Positions 34,845 to 45,680 of a DNA stretch of 64,000 nucleotides are shown in pieces. The position numbers and the translations under genes were made by a program. The stretch comes from Paraburkholderia phenoliruptrix. GTDB taxonomy: Bacteria; Pseudomonadota; Gammaproteobacteria; Burkholderiales; Burkholderiaceae. Where the stretch lies: positions 161,933 to 225,932 of the forward strand of contig NZ_CADIKB010000007.1 in NCBI RefSeq assembly GCF_902859825.1, given 5' to 3'. The notes under the pieces are model-generated. The model worked only from the letters and a program-made list of their open reading frames with translations. It was not told the DNA's origin and searched no databases. Every line of letters begins with the position of its first letter. Position 1 is the first letter of the stretch.

Positions 34845-35927
34845 ATGCGCGTCTTTAATTTCTCCGCCGGCCCAGCGGCCATGCCCGAAGAAGTGCTGCG
34901 TCAGGCAGCCGCCGAAATGCTCGACTGGCAAGGCAGCGGCATGAGCGTGATGGAAATGAGCCATCGCGGGAAAGAATTCATGTCGATCCACGAGGAAGCC
35001 CTGACCGATCTGCGCGAGCTGCTGGCCGTGCCGGCGAGCCACCGGATCCTGTTCCTGCAGGGCGGCGGTCTCGGCGAAAACGCGATCGTGCCGATGAACC
35101 TGCTCGGCACTAAACCGCGCGCGGACTTTGTCATCACCGGTTCCTGGTCGCAAAAGTCGTTCAAGGAAGCGCAGAAGTACGGCTCCGTGCATCTCGCCGC
35201 GAGCGGCCAGACAGCGGACGGTTTCACTCGCGCGCCGGCCTTTTCCGAATGGCAATTGTCGGACGATCCCGCTTACGTGCACCTGTGCACGAACGAGACG
35301 ATCCACGGTGTCGAGACTTTCGAGATTCCCGACCTCGGCAATATTCCGCTGGTGGCGGACGCGTCTTCGCACATCCTGTCGCGTCCCATGGACATCGCCA
35401 AATACGGCGTGCTGTTCGGCGGCGCGCAAAAGAACATCGGCATGGCGGGCGTGACGGTCGTGATCGTGCGCGAGGACATGCTGGACCGGGCGCTGCCTAT
35501 CTGCCCGTCGGCGTTCGAATGGAAGACGGTTGCCGAAAACAATTCCATGTACAACACGCCGCCCACTTATGCGATCTACATCGCCGGCCTCGTGTTCAAG
35601 TGGTTGAAAAAGCAGGGCGGCCTCGCCGCAATGGAAGCACGCAATCTCGAAAAAGCGAAGCTGCTGTACGACGCAATCGACTCGAGCAGCTTCTATCTGA
35701 ACAAGGTCGAGCGTGGCTCGCGCTCGCGGATGAACGTACCGTTTTTCCTCGCCGACGAGTCGCGCAACGAAGATTTCCTCGCCGGCGCGAAAGCGCGGGG
35801 AATGGTGCAGCTCAAGGGCCACAAGTCCGTCGGCGGCATGCGGGCGTCGATTTACAACGCCGTCCCGCTCGAAGGCGTGAAAGCGCTTGTCGAATACATG
35901 AAGGAATTCGAACAGCACAGCGCCTGA
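34845..35927 (+). CDS. serC: Phosphoserine aminotransferase
   Basis: The PLP enzyme has 360 residues and makes O-phosphoserine from 3-phosphohydroxypyruvate, and 4-phosphohydroxythreonine for pyridoxal synthesis. The family opening [21 protein letters not shown] fixes the start. The PLP lysine lies in [38 protein letters not shown] and [24 protein letters not shown] are conserved. It heads the mixed-function supraoperon that continues with pheA and hisC, with a gap of 99 bases before pheA. Confidence 0.95.
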   Translation: MRVFNFSAGPAAMPEEVLRQAAAEMLDWQGSGMSVMEMSHRGKEFMSIHEEALTDLRELLAVPASHRILFLQGGGLGENAIVPMNLLGTKPRADFVITGSWSQKSFKEAQKYGSVHLAASGQTADGFTRAPAFSEWQLSDDPAYVHLCTNETIHGVETFEIPDLGNIPLVADASSHILSRPMDIAKYGVLFGGAQKNIGMAGVTVVIVREDMLDRALPICPSAFEWKTVAENNSMYNTPPTYAIYIAGLVFKWLKKQGGLAAMEARNLEKAKLLYDAIDSSSFYLNKVERGSRSRMNVPFFLADESRNEDFLAGAKARGMVQLKGHKSVGGMRASIYNAVPLEGVKALVEYMKEFEQHSA

Positions 35928-36026
35928 GTGCCGGGCATTCGGCGCGCATCCTTTCCAGCACGCATTTTTGCAGCAGTTTTTTGCGGCAATTCTTTGCAGC
36001 AACTACGGGCAGGACCGTTTTCACGC

Positions 36027-37109
36027 ATGGACGACGAACTTAACAATCGACTCAAACCTCTTCGCGAGCGCATCGACGCGCTCGACGCGCAGCTGATCGC
36101 GCTTCTCAATCAGCGCGCCGCGGTGGCGCTCGAAGTGGGCGAGGTCAAGAAGCATTTCAACGCGCCGGTGTTTCGCCCGGAACGCGAGCAGCAGGTCATC
36201 GCGCGTCTGCAGGACATGAGCGAAGGGCCGCTCGCGAGCGAGCACATCAGCGCCATCTGGCGCGAGATCATGGCCGCGAGCCGCGCGCTGGAAAAGACCA
36301 TCAAGGCGGCGTATCTGGGGCCGGTCGGCACCTATAGCGAACAGGCCATGCATGAGTACTTCGGTCAATCGATCGAAGGCCTGCCGTGCCCGTCCATCGA
36401 CGAAGTGTTCCGCTCGGTCGAAGCCGGCGCGGCGGAATTCGGTGTGGTGCCGGTCGAGAATTCCACCGAAGGCGCGGTGTCGCGCACGCTGGATTTGCTG
36501 CTGCAAACGCAACTGACCATCGGCGGCGAGCTTGCGTTGCCGATCCATCACAATCTGTTGACGCTGAACGGCGGCCTGACCGGCGTCACCCGCGTCTGCG
36601 CGCACGCGCAGGCGCTCGCGCAATGCCAGCGCTGGCTCGCGAGCAACGCGCCGCATCTCGAGCGCCAGGCCGTGTCGAGCAATGCCGAAGCGGCGCGCAT
36701 GGCGGCGGAAGATCCGACCGTCGCGGCCATCGCCGGCGATCGCGCCGCGACGCACTACGGTTTGCAGGTTGCGTACGCGCTGATTCAGGACGATCCGCAC
36801 AACCGCACCCGCTTCGTGATGATCGGCAAGGAGCGCACGGGCGCGAGCGGCCACGACCAGACGTCGCTGATCGTGTCGGTTCCGAACGAGCCGGGCGCGG
36901 TGTTCAAGCTGCTCGAGCCGCTTGCGCGCCACAGCGTTTCCATGACCCGCTTCGAATCGCGTCCGGCGCGCGTCGGCACGTGGGAGTACTACTTCTATAT
37001 CGACGTCGAAGGCCATCGCGACGATCCGGCCGTGGCCGCCGCCTTGACCGAACTCGGCGAGAAAGCAGCCTTCCTGAAGATTCTGGGCTCGTATCCGCGC
37101 GCCCGCTGA
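36027..37109 (+). CDS. pheA: Bifunctional chorismate mutase / prephenate dehydratase
   Basis: The protein has 360 residues. An AroQ chorismate mutase domain (RLKPLRERIDALDAQLIALLNQRA, residues 1-90) is followed by a prephenate dehydratase domain (AAYLGPVGTYSEQAMHEYFG; VVPVENSTEGAVSRTLDLLL) and a C-terminal ACT domain for phenylalanine feedback (TSLIVSVPNEPGAVFKLLEPLARHSVSMTRFESRP). It converts chorismate to phenylpyruvate. The ESRP motif of the allosteric site is intact. Confidence 0.96.
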   Translation: MDDELNNRLKPLRERIDALDAQLIALLNQRAAVALEVGEVKKHFNAPVFRPEREQQVIARLQDMSEGPLASEHISAIWREIMAASRALEKTIKAAYLGPVGTYSEQAMHEYFGQSIEGLPCPSIDEVFRSVEAGAAEFGVVPVENSTEGAVSRTLDLLLQTQLTIGGELALPIHHNLLTLNGGLTGVTRVCAHAQALAQCQRWLASNAPHLERQAVSSNAEAARMAAEDPTVAAIAGDRAATHYGLQVAYALIQDDPHNRTRFVMIGKERTGASGHDQTSLIVSVPNEPGAVFKLLEPLARHSVSMTRFESRPARVGTWEYYFYIDVEGHRDDPAVAAALTELGEKAAFLKILGSYPRAR

Positions 37110-37195
37110 TGACTGGCAACCCCCGAGCAAGCGCCGGCCAGCCAGTGCGGCGGTGCACTCGCCGCGACTTTTTCTAATAATCGTTCGGAGATTTC

Positions 37196-38308
37196 ATGAC
37201 AACGTCCTTCGGTCCTTCTTACGTGCGCGCCATTGCGCCTTACATCGCGGGCAAGCCGATTTCGGAAGTCGCGCGCGAGTTCGGGCTGGACGAGGCGAAA
37301 ATCGTGAAACTGGCGTCGAACGAGAATCCGCTCGGCATGCCTGAGTCGGCGCAACGGGCAATGGCGCAAGCCGCGAGCGAGTTGGGCCGCTATCCCGACG
37401 CGAATGCATTCGAGCTGAAGACGGCGCTCGGCGAACGCTACGGCGTGCCGTCCGACTGGATCACGCTCGGCAACGGCAGTAACGACATTCTTGAAATCGC
37501 CGCGCACGCGTTTGTCGAAAAAGGGCAGTCCATCATTTACGCGCAGTATTCGTTCGCGGTTTACGCGCTGGCCACGCAAGGCCTGGGCGCGCGCGCGATC
37601 GTCGTGCCGGCGGTGAAGTTCGGCCACGATCTCGACGCGATGCTCGCCGCGATCACCGACGACACGCGGCTCATCTTCGTCGCCAATCCGAACAACCCGA
37701 CGGGCACGTTCATCGAAGGTCCGAAGCTCGAGGCGTTTCTCGACAAGGTGCCGCGCCACGTCGCCGTCGTGCTGGACGAGGCGTACACGGAGTATCTGCC
37801 GGCGGAAAAGCGCTACGACTCGATCGAATGGGTGCGCCGTTATCCGAACCTGCTCGTGTCGCGCACGTTCTCAAAGGCGTTCGGCCTGGCCGGACTGCGC
37901 GTCGGCTTCGCGATTGCGCAGCCGGAGTTGACCGATCTCCTGAACCGTCTGCGCCAGCCGTTCAACGTCAACACGCTCGCGCAGGCCGCAGCCATCGCCG
38001 CGCTCAACGACAAGGCGTTTCTGGAGAAGTCGGCAGCGCTCAACGCGCAAGGCTATCGCCGTCTTACAGAAGCATTCGACAAGCTCGGTCTCGAATATGT
38101 GCCGTCCGACGGTAACTTCGTGCTGGTGCGCGTCGGCGACGACGACGCAGCCGGCAACCGCGTGAATCTCGAATTGCTGAAGCAGGGCGTCATTGTGCGT
38201 CCGGTCGGCAATTACGGTTTGCCGCAATGGCTGCGCGTGACGATCGGGCTGCCCGAAGAAAACGAGGCGTTCATCGCCGCGCTCGAAAAAACGCTCGCCA
38301 CCGCGTAG
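37196..38308 (+). CDS. hisC: Histidinol-phosphate aminotransferase (aromatic aminotransferase role likely)
   Basis: The class I/II PLP aminotransferase has 370 residues: LASNENPLGMPESAQRAM, FVANPNNPTGTFI, VLDEAYTEYL and the PLP-lysine region VSRTFSKAFGLAGLRVGF. It is a second-copy type hisC placed between pheA and tyrA rather than in the histidine operon. In this supraoperon such enzymes are thought to transaminate phenylpyruvate and hydroxyphenylpyruvate as well as histidinol phosphate. That broader role is inferred from position. Confidence 0.92.
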   Translation: MTTSFGPSYVRAIAPYIAGKPISEVAREFGLDEAKIVKLASNENPLGMPESAQRAMAQAASELGRYPDANAFELKTALGERYGVPSDWITLGNGSNDILEIAAHAFVEKGQSIIYAQYSFAVYALATQGLGARAIVVPAVKFGHDLDAMLAAITDDTRLIFVANPNNPTGTFIEGPKLEAFLDKVPRHVAVVLDEAYTEYLPAEKRYDSIEWVRRYPNLLVSRTFSKAFGLAGLRVGFAIAQPELTDLLNRLRQPFNVNTLAQAAAIAALNDKAFLEKSAALNAQGYRRLTEAFDKLGLEYVPSDGNFVLVRVGDDDAAGNRVNLELLKQGVIVRPVGNYGLPQWLRVTIGLPEENEAFIAALEKTLATA

Positions 38309-38358
38309 GCGGCGAATTTTGACCCGCGCGCCTCGTTTCCCGAAAGGCGCGCTTTTCT

Positions 38359-39300
38359 GTGACCGACGTGGCCGCGTTCTTTTTTAACAAGCTGGTGATT
38401 TTCGGTGTCGGCCTGATCGGCGGATCGCTCGCGCGCGCGCTGCACGAGCGCGGCGAGGCGGATGGCGCACGCACGGTAATCGGCGTAGGCCGCTCGGCGG
38501 CGTCGAGTGCACGCGCGCTGGAACTCGGTGTGATCGACCGTGCGGCGGCTCTCGACGACGACGCGTCGTTGCGCGAAGCGCTTGCCGGCGCCGACGTCGT
38601 GCTGCTCGCGGCGCCTGTCGCGCAGACGCAGCCGCTGCTCGAGCGCATTGTGCCGTTTCTCGACCCCAACACAGTCGTGACCGACGCCGGCAGCACCAAG
38701 TCCGACGTTGTGGCCGCGGCCCGCGCCGCGCTCGGCGCGCGCATCGGCCAGTTCGTGCCGGGGCATCCCATTGCAGGCCGCGAGGCGAGCGGCGTCGAGG
38801 CCGCATTGCCGGACCTCTACGTGGGCCGCAATGTCGTGCTGTGTCCGTTGCCGGAAAACGCGCCGCATGCCGTGGAGCGCGTCGCGGCCATGTGGCGCGC
38901 GACCGGCGCGCTCGTGCGCGACATGGCGCCTGCGCAGCACGACCGCGTGTTTGCGTCCGTCAGCCATTTGCCGCACGTGTTGTCGTTTGCGCTTGTCGAG
39001 CAGATTCTCAATTCGCCCGACGCCGCGCTGAAATTTTCCTTTGCCGCGGGCGGCTTTCGCGACTTCACGCGGATTGCCGCGTCGAGCCCGGAAATGTGGC
39101 GCGACGTGTGTGTCGCCAATCGCGTCGCGCTGCTCGACGAACTCGACGCCTACACGGCCGTGCTCGCCCGGCTGCGGGCGGCGATCGAAGCGGCGGACGG
39201 CGCCGCGCTCGAAGCCGTCTTCGCCCGCTCGCGGGTAGCACGCACCGAGTGGCAGGAACAGCGCGCGGGCGGCGTGGCGTCGGCCGACGGCTCAAAATGA
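38359..39300 (+). CDS. tyrA: Prephenate dehydrogenase
   Basis: The NAD(P)-dependent enzyme has 313 residues and makes 4-hydroxyphenylpyruvate for tyrosine. The Rossmann fold starts at once ([22 protein letters not shown]); [31 protein letters not shown] and [21 protein letters not shown] are typical. It starts at GTG 38359; a second GTG nine bases on is possible. No chorismate mutase or ACT domain is fused. A 61-base gap leads to aroA. Confidence 0.94.
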   Translation: MTDVAAFFFNKLVIFGVGLIGGSLARALHERGEADGARTVIGVGRSAASSARALELGVIDRAAALDDDASLREALAGADVVLLAAPVAQTQPLLERIVPFLDPNTVVTDAGSTKSDVVAAARAALGARIGQFVPGHPIAGREASGVEAALPDLYVGRNVVLCPLPENAPHAVERVAAMWRATGALVRDMAPAQHDRVFASVSHLPHVLSFALVEQILNSPDAALKFSFAAGGFRDFTRIAASSPEMWRDVCVANRVALLDELDAYTAVLARLRAAIEAADGAALEAVFARSRVARTEWQEQRAGGVASADGSK

Positions 39301-39361
39301 ACGCATTGAGATAAGCGCATTGCAATCAGCGCGCCGCACTAACCGGAAACTGGACTCAATC

Positions 39362-40666
39362 ATGGAATTCCTCGATCTCGGACCCTTTTCTCGTGCGTCC
39401 GGCACGGTTCGTCTGCCTGGCTCGAAAAGCATTTCGAACCGGGTGTTGCTGCTCGCCGCACTCGCCGAAGGCGAAACGACGATCACGAACCTGCTCGACT
39501 CCGACGACACGCGCGTCATGCTCGACGCGCTCGAAAAGCTCGGCGTGCGGGTCAAGCGCGACGGCGATACCTGTGTCGTGACCGGCACGCGCGGCGCATT
39601 CACGGCGCGCACGGCTGACCTCTTTCTCGGCAACGCGGGCACGGCGGTGCGTCCGCTGACCGCGGCGCTGTCGGTGAACGGCGGCGACTACCGCATTCAC
39701 GGCGTGCCGCGCATGCATGAGCGGCCAATCGGCGATCTCGTCGACGGGCTGCGGCAGATCGGCGCAAGAATCGACTACGAGGAAAACGAGGGCTATCCGC
39801 CGTTGCGCGTCCGCCCGGCGCAGATCTCCGCCGAAGCGCCGATTCGCGTGCGCGGCGACGTCTCGAGCCAGTTCCTCACGTCGCTCCTGATGACGCTGCC
39901 GCTCGTGCGCACGGCAAGCGGCGTCAGCATGGTTCAGGTGGACGGCGAACTGATCTCGAAGCCCTACATCGAGATCACCATCAAGCTGATGGCGCGCTTC
40001 GGCATCAACGTCGAGCGCCACGGCTGGCACCAGTTCGTCGTGCCGGCGGGGCAGCGCTACCAGTCGCCGGGCACGATCATGGTGGAAGGCGACGCGTCGT
40101 CGGCGTCGTATTTCCTCGCGGCGGGCGTGCTCGGCGGCGGGCCCGTGAAAGTGGAGGGCGTGGGCCGGTCGAGCATTCAGGGCGACGTCGGCTTCGCGGA
40201 TGCGCTCATCAAGATGGGCGCGAACCTGCAAATGGGCGAGGACTGGATCGAAGTGCGCGGCGTCGGCAACGACCACGGCAAGCTGGATCCGATCGACATG
40301 GACTTCAACCTGATCCCGGACGCCGCCATGACCATCGCGGTCGCCGCGCTGTTCGCCGACGGCACGACCACGTTGCGCAACATCGCGAGCTGGCGCGTCA
40401 AAGAGACCGACCGGATCGCGGCCATGGCGACGGAGCTTCGCAAGGTCGGCGCGAAAGTCGAGGAAGGCGAAGACTTCCTGATGGTCACGCCGCCGGAAAA
40501 GCTGATTCCGAACGCGTCCATCGACACTTACGACGATCACCGCATGGCCATGTGTTTCTCGCTCGTGAGTCTCGGCGGCGTCCCGGTCCGGATCAACGAC
40601 CCGAAGTGCGTCGGCAAGACTTTTCCCGATTATTTCGAGCGCTTCGCAGCGCTTGCTCACCCCTGA
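39362..40666 (+). CDS. aroA: 3-phosphoshikimate 1-carboxyvinyltransferase (EPSP synthase)
   Basis: The enzyme has 434 residues and joins shikimate-3-phosphate and PEP in the shikimate pathway. The substrate loop [20 protein letters not shown] and the signature [17 protein letters not shown] are intact, as are [14 protein letters not shown] and [11 protein letters not shown]. The glyphosate-site loop reads [10 protein letters not shown], the class I sensitive form. Confidence 0.97.
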   Translation: MEFLDLGPFSRASGTVRLPGSKSISNRVLLLAALAEGETTITNLLDSDDTRVMLDALEKLGVRVKRDGDTCVVTGTRGAFTARTADLFLGNAGTAVRPLTAALSVNGGDYRIHGVPRMHERPIGDLVDGLRQIGARIDYEENEGYPPLRVRPAQISAEAPIRVRGDVSSQFLTSLLMTLPLVRTASGVSMVQVDGELISKPYIEITIKLMARFGINVERHGWHQFVVPAGQRYQSPGTIMVEGDASSASYFLAAGVLGGGPVKVEGVGRSSIQGDVGFADALIKMGANLQMGEDWIEVRGVGNDHGKLDPIDMDFNLIPDAAMTIAVAALFADGTTTLRNIASWRVKETDRIAAMATELRKVGAKVEEGEDFLMVTPPEKLIPNASIDTYDDHRMAMCFSLVSLGGVPVRINDPKCVGKTFPDYFERFAALAHP

Positions 40667-40701
40667 TTCGCGTACGAATCGCCTGACGTGCGACTTTTTC
40701 G

Positions 40702-41388
40702 ATGAAACCGATCCGTCCCTTTCACCAGACGCCCGTCATTACGATCGACGGCCCCAGTGCCTCGGGCAAAGGCACCGTGGCCGCACTGGTCGCCGCCAGC
40801 CTCGGCTTTCACCTGCTGGACAGCGGTGCGCTGTACCGGCTCGCTGCGCTTGCCAGCATGCGCTACAAGGTAGGGGCGGAGGACGTCGACGCCCTTGTAA
40901 AGCTGATCGACGATCTGCATATCACGTTTCGTGAAGGTCTTGCCCAGCTCGACGGCGTCGACGTTTCCGCGGAAATTCGCGCGGAGGAAGTCGGCAGCCG
41001 CGCTTCCGCAATTGCCGTGCACGCGCCGGTGCGCGCCGCGCTGGTGGCGCGTCAGCGGGCTTTTCGCAAGGAGCCGGGGCTCGTCGCCGACGGTCGCGAC
41101 ATGGGCACGGTGATCTTCCAAGACGCCGTTCTGAAGGTCTTTATGACCGCCAGCGTGGAGGCCCGCGCGGCGCGGCGGCATAAGCAATTGATACAAAAAG
41201 GATTTTCTGCTAATATTGATGACTTGCTCCGGGATTTGCGTGAGCGCGACGAGCGTGACAGTCAGCGCGCAGCCGCGCCGCTTAAGCCCGCAGCGGATGC
41301 AAAGCTGCTCGATACGTCCGCCCTGTCGGTCGATCAGGCGGTCGAGCAGGTAGTGCAATGGTACGAAGCGCTCGTGCCGCAAAGCTGA
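40702..41388 (+). CDS. cmk: Cytidylate kinase
   Basis: The P-loop kinase has 228 residues and phosphorylates CMP and dCMP. The P-loop is [19 protein letters not shown], followed by [16 protein letters not shown] and the RDMGTVIF nucleotide-binding region. The order cmk-rpsA is conserved across proteobacteria. It is in line with aroA (35-base gap) and leads to rpsA across 192 bases that hold the rpsA leader. Confidence 0.96.
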   Translation: MKPIRPFHQTPVITIDGPSASGKGTVAALVAASLGFHLLDSGALYRLAALASMRYKVGAEDVDALVKLIDDLHITFREGLAQLDGVDVSAEIRAEEVGSRASAIAVHAPVRAALVARQRAFRKEPGLVADGRDMGTVIFQDAVLKVFMTASVEARAARRHKQLIQKGFSANIDDLLRDLRERDERDSQRAAAPLKPAADAKLLDTSALSVDQAVEQVVQWYEALVPQS

Positions 41389-41580
41389 TCGAAGTTGCTG
41401 TTTCATCGCCATTTCGAACCGGCGGCGGGCGCGGCAGTTGTCCGTTGCTGGTAGGTGCTTCGCGGTTGTCGCGAAGTGTTGTATTAACCCCTTAACCCCG
41501 CGTGGCATTCGCAGTTTTGCCGTAGTTGCTGACCGTTCGGCCAGCCGGGCGCCGCGAGAACCATGCAAATTTTGATTTTT

Positions 41581-43296
41581 ATGTCCGACCTGCAAACCTC
41601 TACCCCGAATACCGAATCTTTTGCGGCTCTGTTCGAAGAGTCGCTGACCAAGCAAGACATGCGCGCCGGCGAAGTGATCTCCGCCGAAGTCGTGCGTGTG
41701 GACCACAACTTCGTGGTCGTCAACGCTGGTCTCAAGTCCGAAGCCTACATCCCGCTCGAAGAGTTCCTGAATGACGCGGGCGAGGTAGAAGTGCAGGCGG
41801 GCGACTTCGTTTCCGTCGCGATCGACGCGCTGGAAAACGGCTATGGCGACACCATCCTGTCGCGCGACAAGGCGAAGCGTCTGGCTTCGTGGCTGTCGCT
41901 GGAAAAGGCACTCGACAACAACGAACTCGTGACCGGCACGATCACGGGCAAGGTCAAGGGCGGCATGACCGTCATGGTCAACGGCATCCGCGCGTTCCTG
42001 CCGGGTTCGCTCGTCGACACGCGTCCGGTCAAGGACACGACGCCGTACGAAGGCAAGACGCTGGAATTCCGCGTCATCAAGCTCGACCGCAAGCGTAATA
42101 ACGTCGTGCTGTCGCGCCGCGCTGTCATCGAGGCAACGCAAGGCGAAGAGCGCGCAAAGCTGCTCGAAACGCTGAAGGAAGGCGCGATCGTCGAAGGCGT
42201 GGTCAAGAACATCACCGACTACGGCGCGTTCGTGGACCTGGGCGGTATCGACGGCCTGCTGCACATCACCGACATCGCATGGCGCCGTGTGCGTCACCCG
42301 TCGGAAGTGCTGTCCGTCGGCCAGGAAGTCACCGCGAAGATCCTCAAGTTCGACCAGGAAAAGAACCGCGTTTCGCTCGGTATCAAGCAACTGGGCGACG
42401 ATCCGTGGGAAGGCATCTCGCGCCGTTACCCGTCGGGCACGCGCCTGTTCGGTAAGGTCACCAACATCACCGACTACGGCGCATTCGTCGAAGTGGAATC
42501 GGGCATCGAAGGCCTCGTCCACGTGTCGGAAATGGACTGGACGAACAAGAACGTTGCACCGTCGAAGGTTGTCCAGCTGGGCGACGAAGTCGAAGTCATG
42601 GTTCTCGAAATCGACGAAGACCGCCGCCGTATCAGCCTCGGCATGAAGCAGTGCAAGCCGAACCCGTGGGACGACTTCAGCCGCAACTTCAAGAAGGGCG
42701 ACAAGCTGCAAGGCGCAATCAAGTCGATCACCGACTTCGGCGTCTTCATCGGTCTGCCGGGCGGCATCGACGGTCTGGTTCACCTGTCGGACCTGTCGTG
42801 GTCGGAAACGGGCGAAGAAGCGGTTCGCAAGTACAAGAAGGGCGACGAAGTGGAAGCGATCGTTCTCGGCATCGACGTCGAGAAAGAGCGCATTTCGCTC
42901 GGCATCAAGCAGCTCGAAGGCGACCCGTTCAGCAACTACGTTGCAATGAACGACAAGGGTTCGATCGTCGACGGCACGGTCAAGTCGGTGGACGCAAAGG
43001 GCGCAGTGGTTCAGCTGTCGGGTGAAGTCGAAGGCTACCTGCGCGCTTCGGAAATCGCACAAGACCGCGTGGAAGACGCACGCAACGTGCTGAAGGAAGG
43101 CGACAAGGTCAACGCGATGATCATCAACATCGATCGCAAGTCGCGTGGCATCAACCTGTCGATCAAGGCGAAGGACTCGGCTGAGCAACAGGAAGCGATC
43201 CGCGGCCTGGCTTCGTCGGATTCCAGCGCAGCTGCCACCGGCACGACGAACCTCGGCGCGCTGCTGAAGGCCAAGCTCGACGGCCAGAACCAGTAA
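41581..43296 (+). CDS. rpsA: 30S ribosomal protein S1
   Basis: The protein has 571 residues with six S1/OB-fold repeats (for example [31 protein letters not shown] and the parallel repeats that follow). It brings mRNA to the ribosome. The start [22 protein letters not shown] at 41581 is preferred to ATG 41563, which only adds a hydrophobic hexapeptide. No strong Shine-Dalgarno is present, as expected for a gene that S1 itself autoregulates through its leader. Confidence 0.97.
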   Translation: MSDLQTSTPNTESFAALFEESLTKQDMRAGEVISAEVVRVDHNFVVVNAGLKSEAYIPLEEFLNDAGEVEVQAGDFVSVAIDALENGYGDTILSRDKAKRLASWLSLEKALDNNELVTGTITGKVKGGMTVMVNGIRAFLPGSLVDTRPVKDTTPYEGKTLEFRVIKLDRKRNNVVLSRRAVIEATQGEERAKLLETLKEGAIVEGVVKNITDYGAFVDLGGIDGLLHITDIAWRRVRHPSEVLSVGQEVTAKILKFDQEKNRVSLGIKQLGDDPWEGISRRYPSGTRLFGKVTNITDYGAFVEVESGIEGLVHVSEMDWTNKNVAPSKVVQLGDEVEVMVLEIDEDRRRISLGMKQCKPNPWDDFSRNFKKGDKLQGAIKSITDFGVFIGLPGGIDGLVHLSDLSWSETGEEAVRKYKKGDEVEAIVLGIDVEKERISLGIKQLEGDPFSNYVAMNDKGSIVDGTVKSVDAKGAVVQLSGEVEGYLRASEIAQDRVEDARNVLKEGDKVNAMIINIDRKSRGINLSIKAKDSAEQQEAIRGLASSDSSAAATGTTNLGALLKAKLDGQNQ

Positions 43297-43402
43297 TTGA
43301 GGAATGCCCCCAACCTGCCGCACAGACTTTGAACTGGCGGCAGGTACCCCTCGCGGGGTCACCGGGGGCGGCTCGGCGTTTTCTTGAGAGGTCTGCTGCA
43401 GT

Positions 43403-43726
43403 ATGACCAAATCGGAATTGGTCGCCCAACTGGCTACGCGTTTTCCGCAGCTTGTATTGAAAGATGCGGATTTCGCGGTCAAGACGATGCTTGATGCGAT
43501 GTCGGAGGCGCTTGCCAAAGGTCATCGCATCGAAATTCGAGGTTTTGGCAGCTTCGGCCTGAACCGCCGTCCTTCCCGCGTCGGGCGCAACCCGAAGTCG
43601 GGCGAAAAAGTGCTGGTACCTGAGAAGTATGTGCCGCACTTCAAGCCGGGCAAGGAGTTGCGCGAGCGGGTCGATCGTCGCGCGGGTGAGCCGTTGAAGG
43701 CCGAAGAGCCGGATGACGATCTGTAA
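43403..43726 (+). CDS. ihfB: Integration host factor beta subunit
   Basis: The DNA-bending protein has 107 residues. [17 protein letters not shown] and the arm [30 protein letters not shown] are diagnostic; the intercalating Pro is in RNPKSG. It forms the IHF heterodimer with IhfA. It follows rpsA, as in E. coli, and ends the supraoperon at a strong terminator. The acidic tail (EEPDDDL) is longer than in enteric IhfB. Confidence 0.95.
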   Translation: MTKSELVAQLATRFPQLVLKDADFAVKTMLDAMSEALAKGHRIEIRGFGSFGLNRRPSRVGRNPKSGEKVLVPEKYVPHFKPGKELRERVDRRAGEPLKAEEPDDDL

Positions 43727-43807
43727 ATGCTCCGCTGTGCGCGCTGTGCAGTTTCGCAGCGTGGCGTTGGCAGCGTCAGCGGCCAATGCCAGTCGGCAAA
43801 AGACCAG

Positions 43808-43834
43808 AAAAAGCGCCTTTGGGCGCTTTTTTTT
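43808..43834 (+). terminator. Rho-independent terminator after ihfB
   Basis: The stem AAAAAGCGCC / GGCGCTTTTT with loop TTTG runs into a T tract. It closes the supraoperon. The remaining 225 bases to lapA show nothing further that I can name. Confidence 0.88.
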
Positions 43835-44059
43835 CGCCCGCGTTTTCTGCCTGCTTTGTCTCCGCTGGTACTCGCGCACCAGGCCGCATTTCCAACCGCA
43901 TGTGCGCCTGCGCTTTTCTGTACGCCGGCGTTCGGCCACTTCCTGCCCAGCCGCGAGGGCTTCAATTACAATACGGGTCACTTCGGCGCGGGCAAACACC
44001 GTGGCGCGACGCGTCATCAGGCCGGCGTCACCCCGCAACTGCCGTCAAGAGATCTATTC

Positions 44060-44353
44060 ATGAAATTTATCGTCTGGCTGATCCGTGTACTGGTGTTCGT
44101 GCTGTTGCTCGTACTGGCACTCTCCAATACACAACCCGCTACGCTGAATTTCCTCGCTGGCTACGCCTGGTCGGCGCCGCTTATCCTGATCGGCCTCGCG
44201 TTTTTCGTAGTCGGACTGCTCGCGGGCCTTGTTTCGTCGATGCCGGCTGTCGTCCGCCTGCGCATGGAAAATGGCCGTTTAAAGCGTGAGCTGCGGGTGG
44301 CGCGCGAGGCGCCGGTGGCCGTCGAACAGCCGCCCATGCCGCCGCTGATCTGA
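44060..44353 (+). CDS. lapA: Lipopolysaccharide assembly protein A (DUF1049)
   Basis: The protein has 97 residues and two membrane spans (FIVWLIRVLVFVLLLVLALS and WSAPLILIGLAFFVVGLLAGLV), then a basic helix RLRMENGRLKRELRVARE. Together with LapB it influences LPS amount, in E. coli through FtsH and LpxC. The start at ATG 44060 is fixed by the first span; the frame is open upstream without coding bias. Partner lapB is 70 bases downstream. Confidence 0.9.
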   Translation: MKFIVWLIRVLVFVLLLVLALSNTQPATLNFLAGYAWSAPLILIGLAFFVVGLLAGLVSSMPAVVRLRMENGRLKRELRVAREAPVAVEQPPMPPLI

Positions 44354-44423
44354 TTGTTTCGCTCGCCGCGCGCGTTTCGCGCGGCATCCTGTTCCTGCCT
44401 TCCGGCTCATTTGCATTCATCGC

Positions 44424-45599
44424 ATGGATCTAGACTTCTGGTGGCTGCTCGTCATCCCCGTCGCTTTCGCGTTCGGCTGGATGGCTGCGCGCTACGACCT
44501 CAAGACGCTGCTGTCAGAAAGCGCCAATCTGCCGCGTTCCTATTTCCGCGGCCTGAACTTCCTGCTCAACGAGCAGCCGGACCAGGCGATCGACGCCTTT
44601 ATCGAAGTCGTCAAGCTCGACCCGGAAACCGTCGAGCTGCATTTCGCGCTCGGCAATCTGTTCCGGCGCCGCGGCGAGACGGACCGCGCAATTCGCGTAC
44701 ATCAGAATCTGCTGAGCCGCGCGGATCTGCCGGTCAGCGAGCGCGATCACGCCCTGTTCGAACTGGGGCAGGACTTCCTGAAGGCCGGTTTGCTGGATCG
44801 CGCGGAAGAAACTTTCCGTTCGCTCGAAACCGGCGACTACGCGTTGGGCGCCCAGCGCGCGTTGCTCACCATCTACGAAATCGAGAAGGACTGGGTCAAG
44901 TCGATCGACACCGCGCGGCATCTGGAAACTATGGGCGCGGAATCGCTCGACAAGGAAATCGCGCAATTCCATTGCGAGCTCGCGCAGGAAGCGCTGCAGC
45001 AGAAAAAACCCGACGAGGCGCGCCGCCAGCTCGGCTTCGCGCTGAAGGCGAATGCGACCAACGTGCGTGCCACCATTCTGTTCGGCGACGTCGACGCCGC
45101 TGCGGGCGCGCAGGAAGCGGCGATCGCCCAGTGGCGGCGCGTCGAGGAGCAGAATCCCGCCTATTTGCCGCTCGTCGCCGACAAGCTGATGAAGGCCTAC
45201 GAAGCGCTCGGCCGAGCGCAGGACGGCGCCGATCTGCTCACCAGCTGGGTCGATCGCTATCCGAGCAACGATCTGCTCGACGTCGCGTATCAACACGTGG
45301 CGTCGCTGCGCGGGCCGGACGCAGCGCACGCGCTTGCGCGTTCGCAGATGCAGAAGTCGCCGAACCTCGCCGGCATGACGCGCCTGCTCGAAGCGCAGCA
45401 CGCCGTCGCGGAAGAGCCGCGGCGCAGCGAGCTGGAACTGATGCGCACGCTGATCCGCCAGCGCACCAAAAATCTGCCGCGCTACACGTGCCAGAATTGC
45501 GGCTTCAGGGCGCGGCTTTTCTACTGGCAGTGCCCCGGCTGCAGCGGTTGGGAAACCTACGCGCCGCGCCGGGTCGAGCCGATCACCGCGTCGAACTGA
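44424..45599 (+). CDS. lapB: Lipopolysaccharide assembly protein B (TPR and rubredoxin domain)
   Basis: The protein has 391 residues. One N-terminal membrane span (FWWLLVIPVAFAFGWMAARYDL) is followed by about nine TPR-like helical pairs and a C-terminal rubredoxin-type zinc/iron knuckle CQNCGF ... CPGCSGW. LapB (YciM) is an FtsH adaptor that controls LpxC and hence LPS synthesis. Its position before ugd, hldE and hldD puts a run of envelope-sugar genes together. Confidence 0.95.
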   Translation: MDLDFWWLLVIPVAFAFGWMAARYDLKTLLSESANLPRSYFRGLNFLLNEQPDQAIDAFIEVVKLDPETVELHFALGNLFRRRGETDRAIRVHQNLLSRADLPVSERDHALFELGQDFLKAGLLDRAEETFRSLETGDYALGAQRALLTIYEIEKDWVKSIDTARHLETMGAESLDKEIAQFHCELAQEALQQKKPDEARRQLGFALKANATNVRATILFGDVDAAAGAQEAAIAQWRRVEEQNPAYLPLVADKLMKAYEALGRAQDGADLLTSWVDRYPSNDLLDVAYQHVASLRGPDAAHALARSQMQKSPNLAGMTRLLEAQHAVAEEPRRSELELMRTLIRQRTKNLPRYTCQNCGFRARLFYWQCPGCSGWETYAPRRVEPITASN

Positions 45600-45680
45600 G
45601 GTCGCGGACGGCTTTGGCAGCGTGTTCGTGACCGGCTTTATTGCCGGAAATCATCACCGGAACCTTCAACCGGAAAGCGT

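Noticed and set aside
40657..43518. Open frame of 953 codons on the minus strand across cmk and rpsA
   Set aside because: It is the antisense shadow of two certain genes in GC-rich DNA. Its translation is His/Arg/Ala-rich, with no family resemblance.
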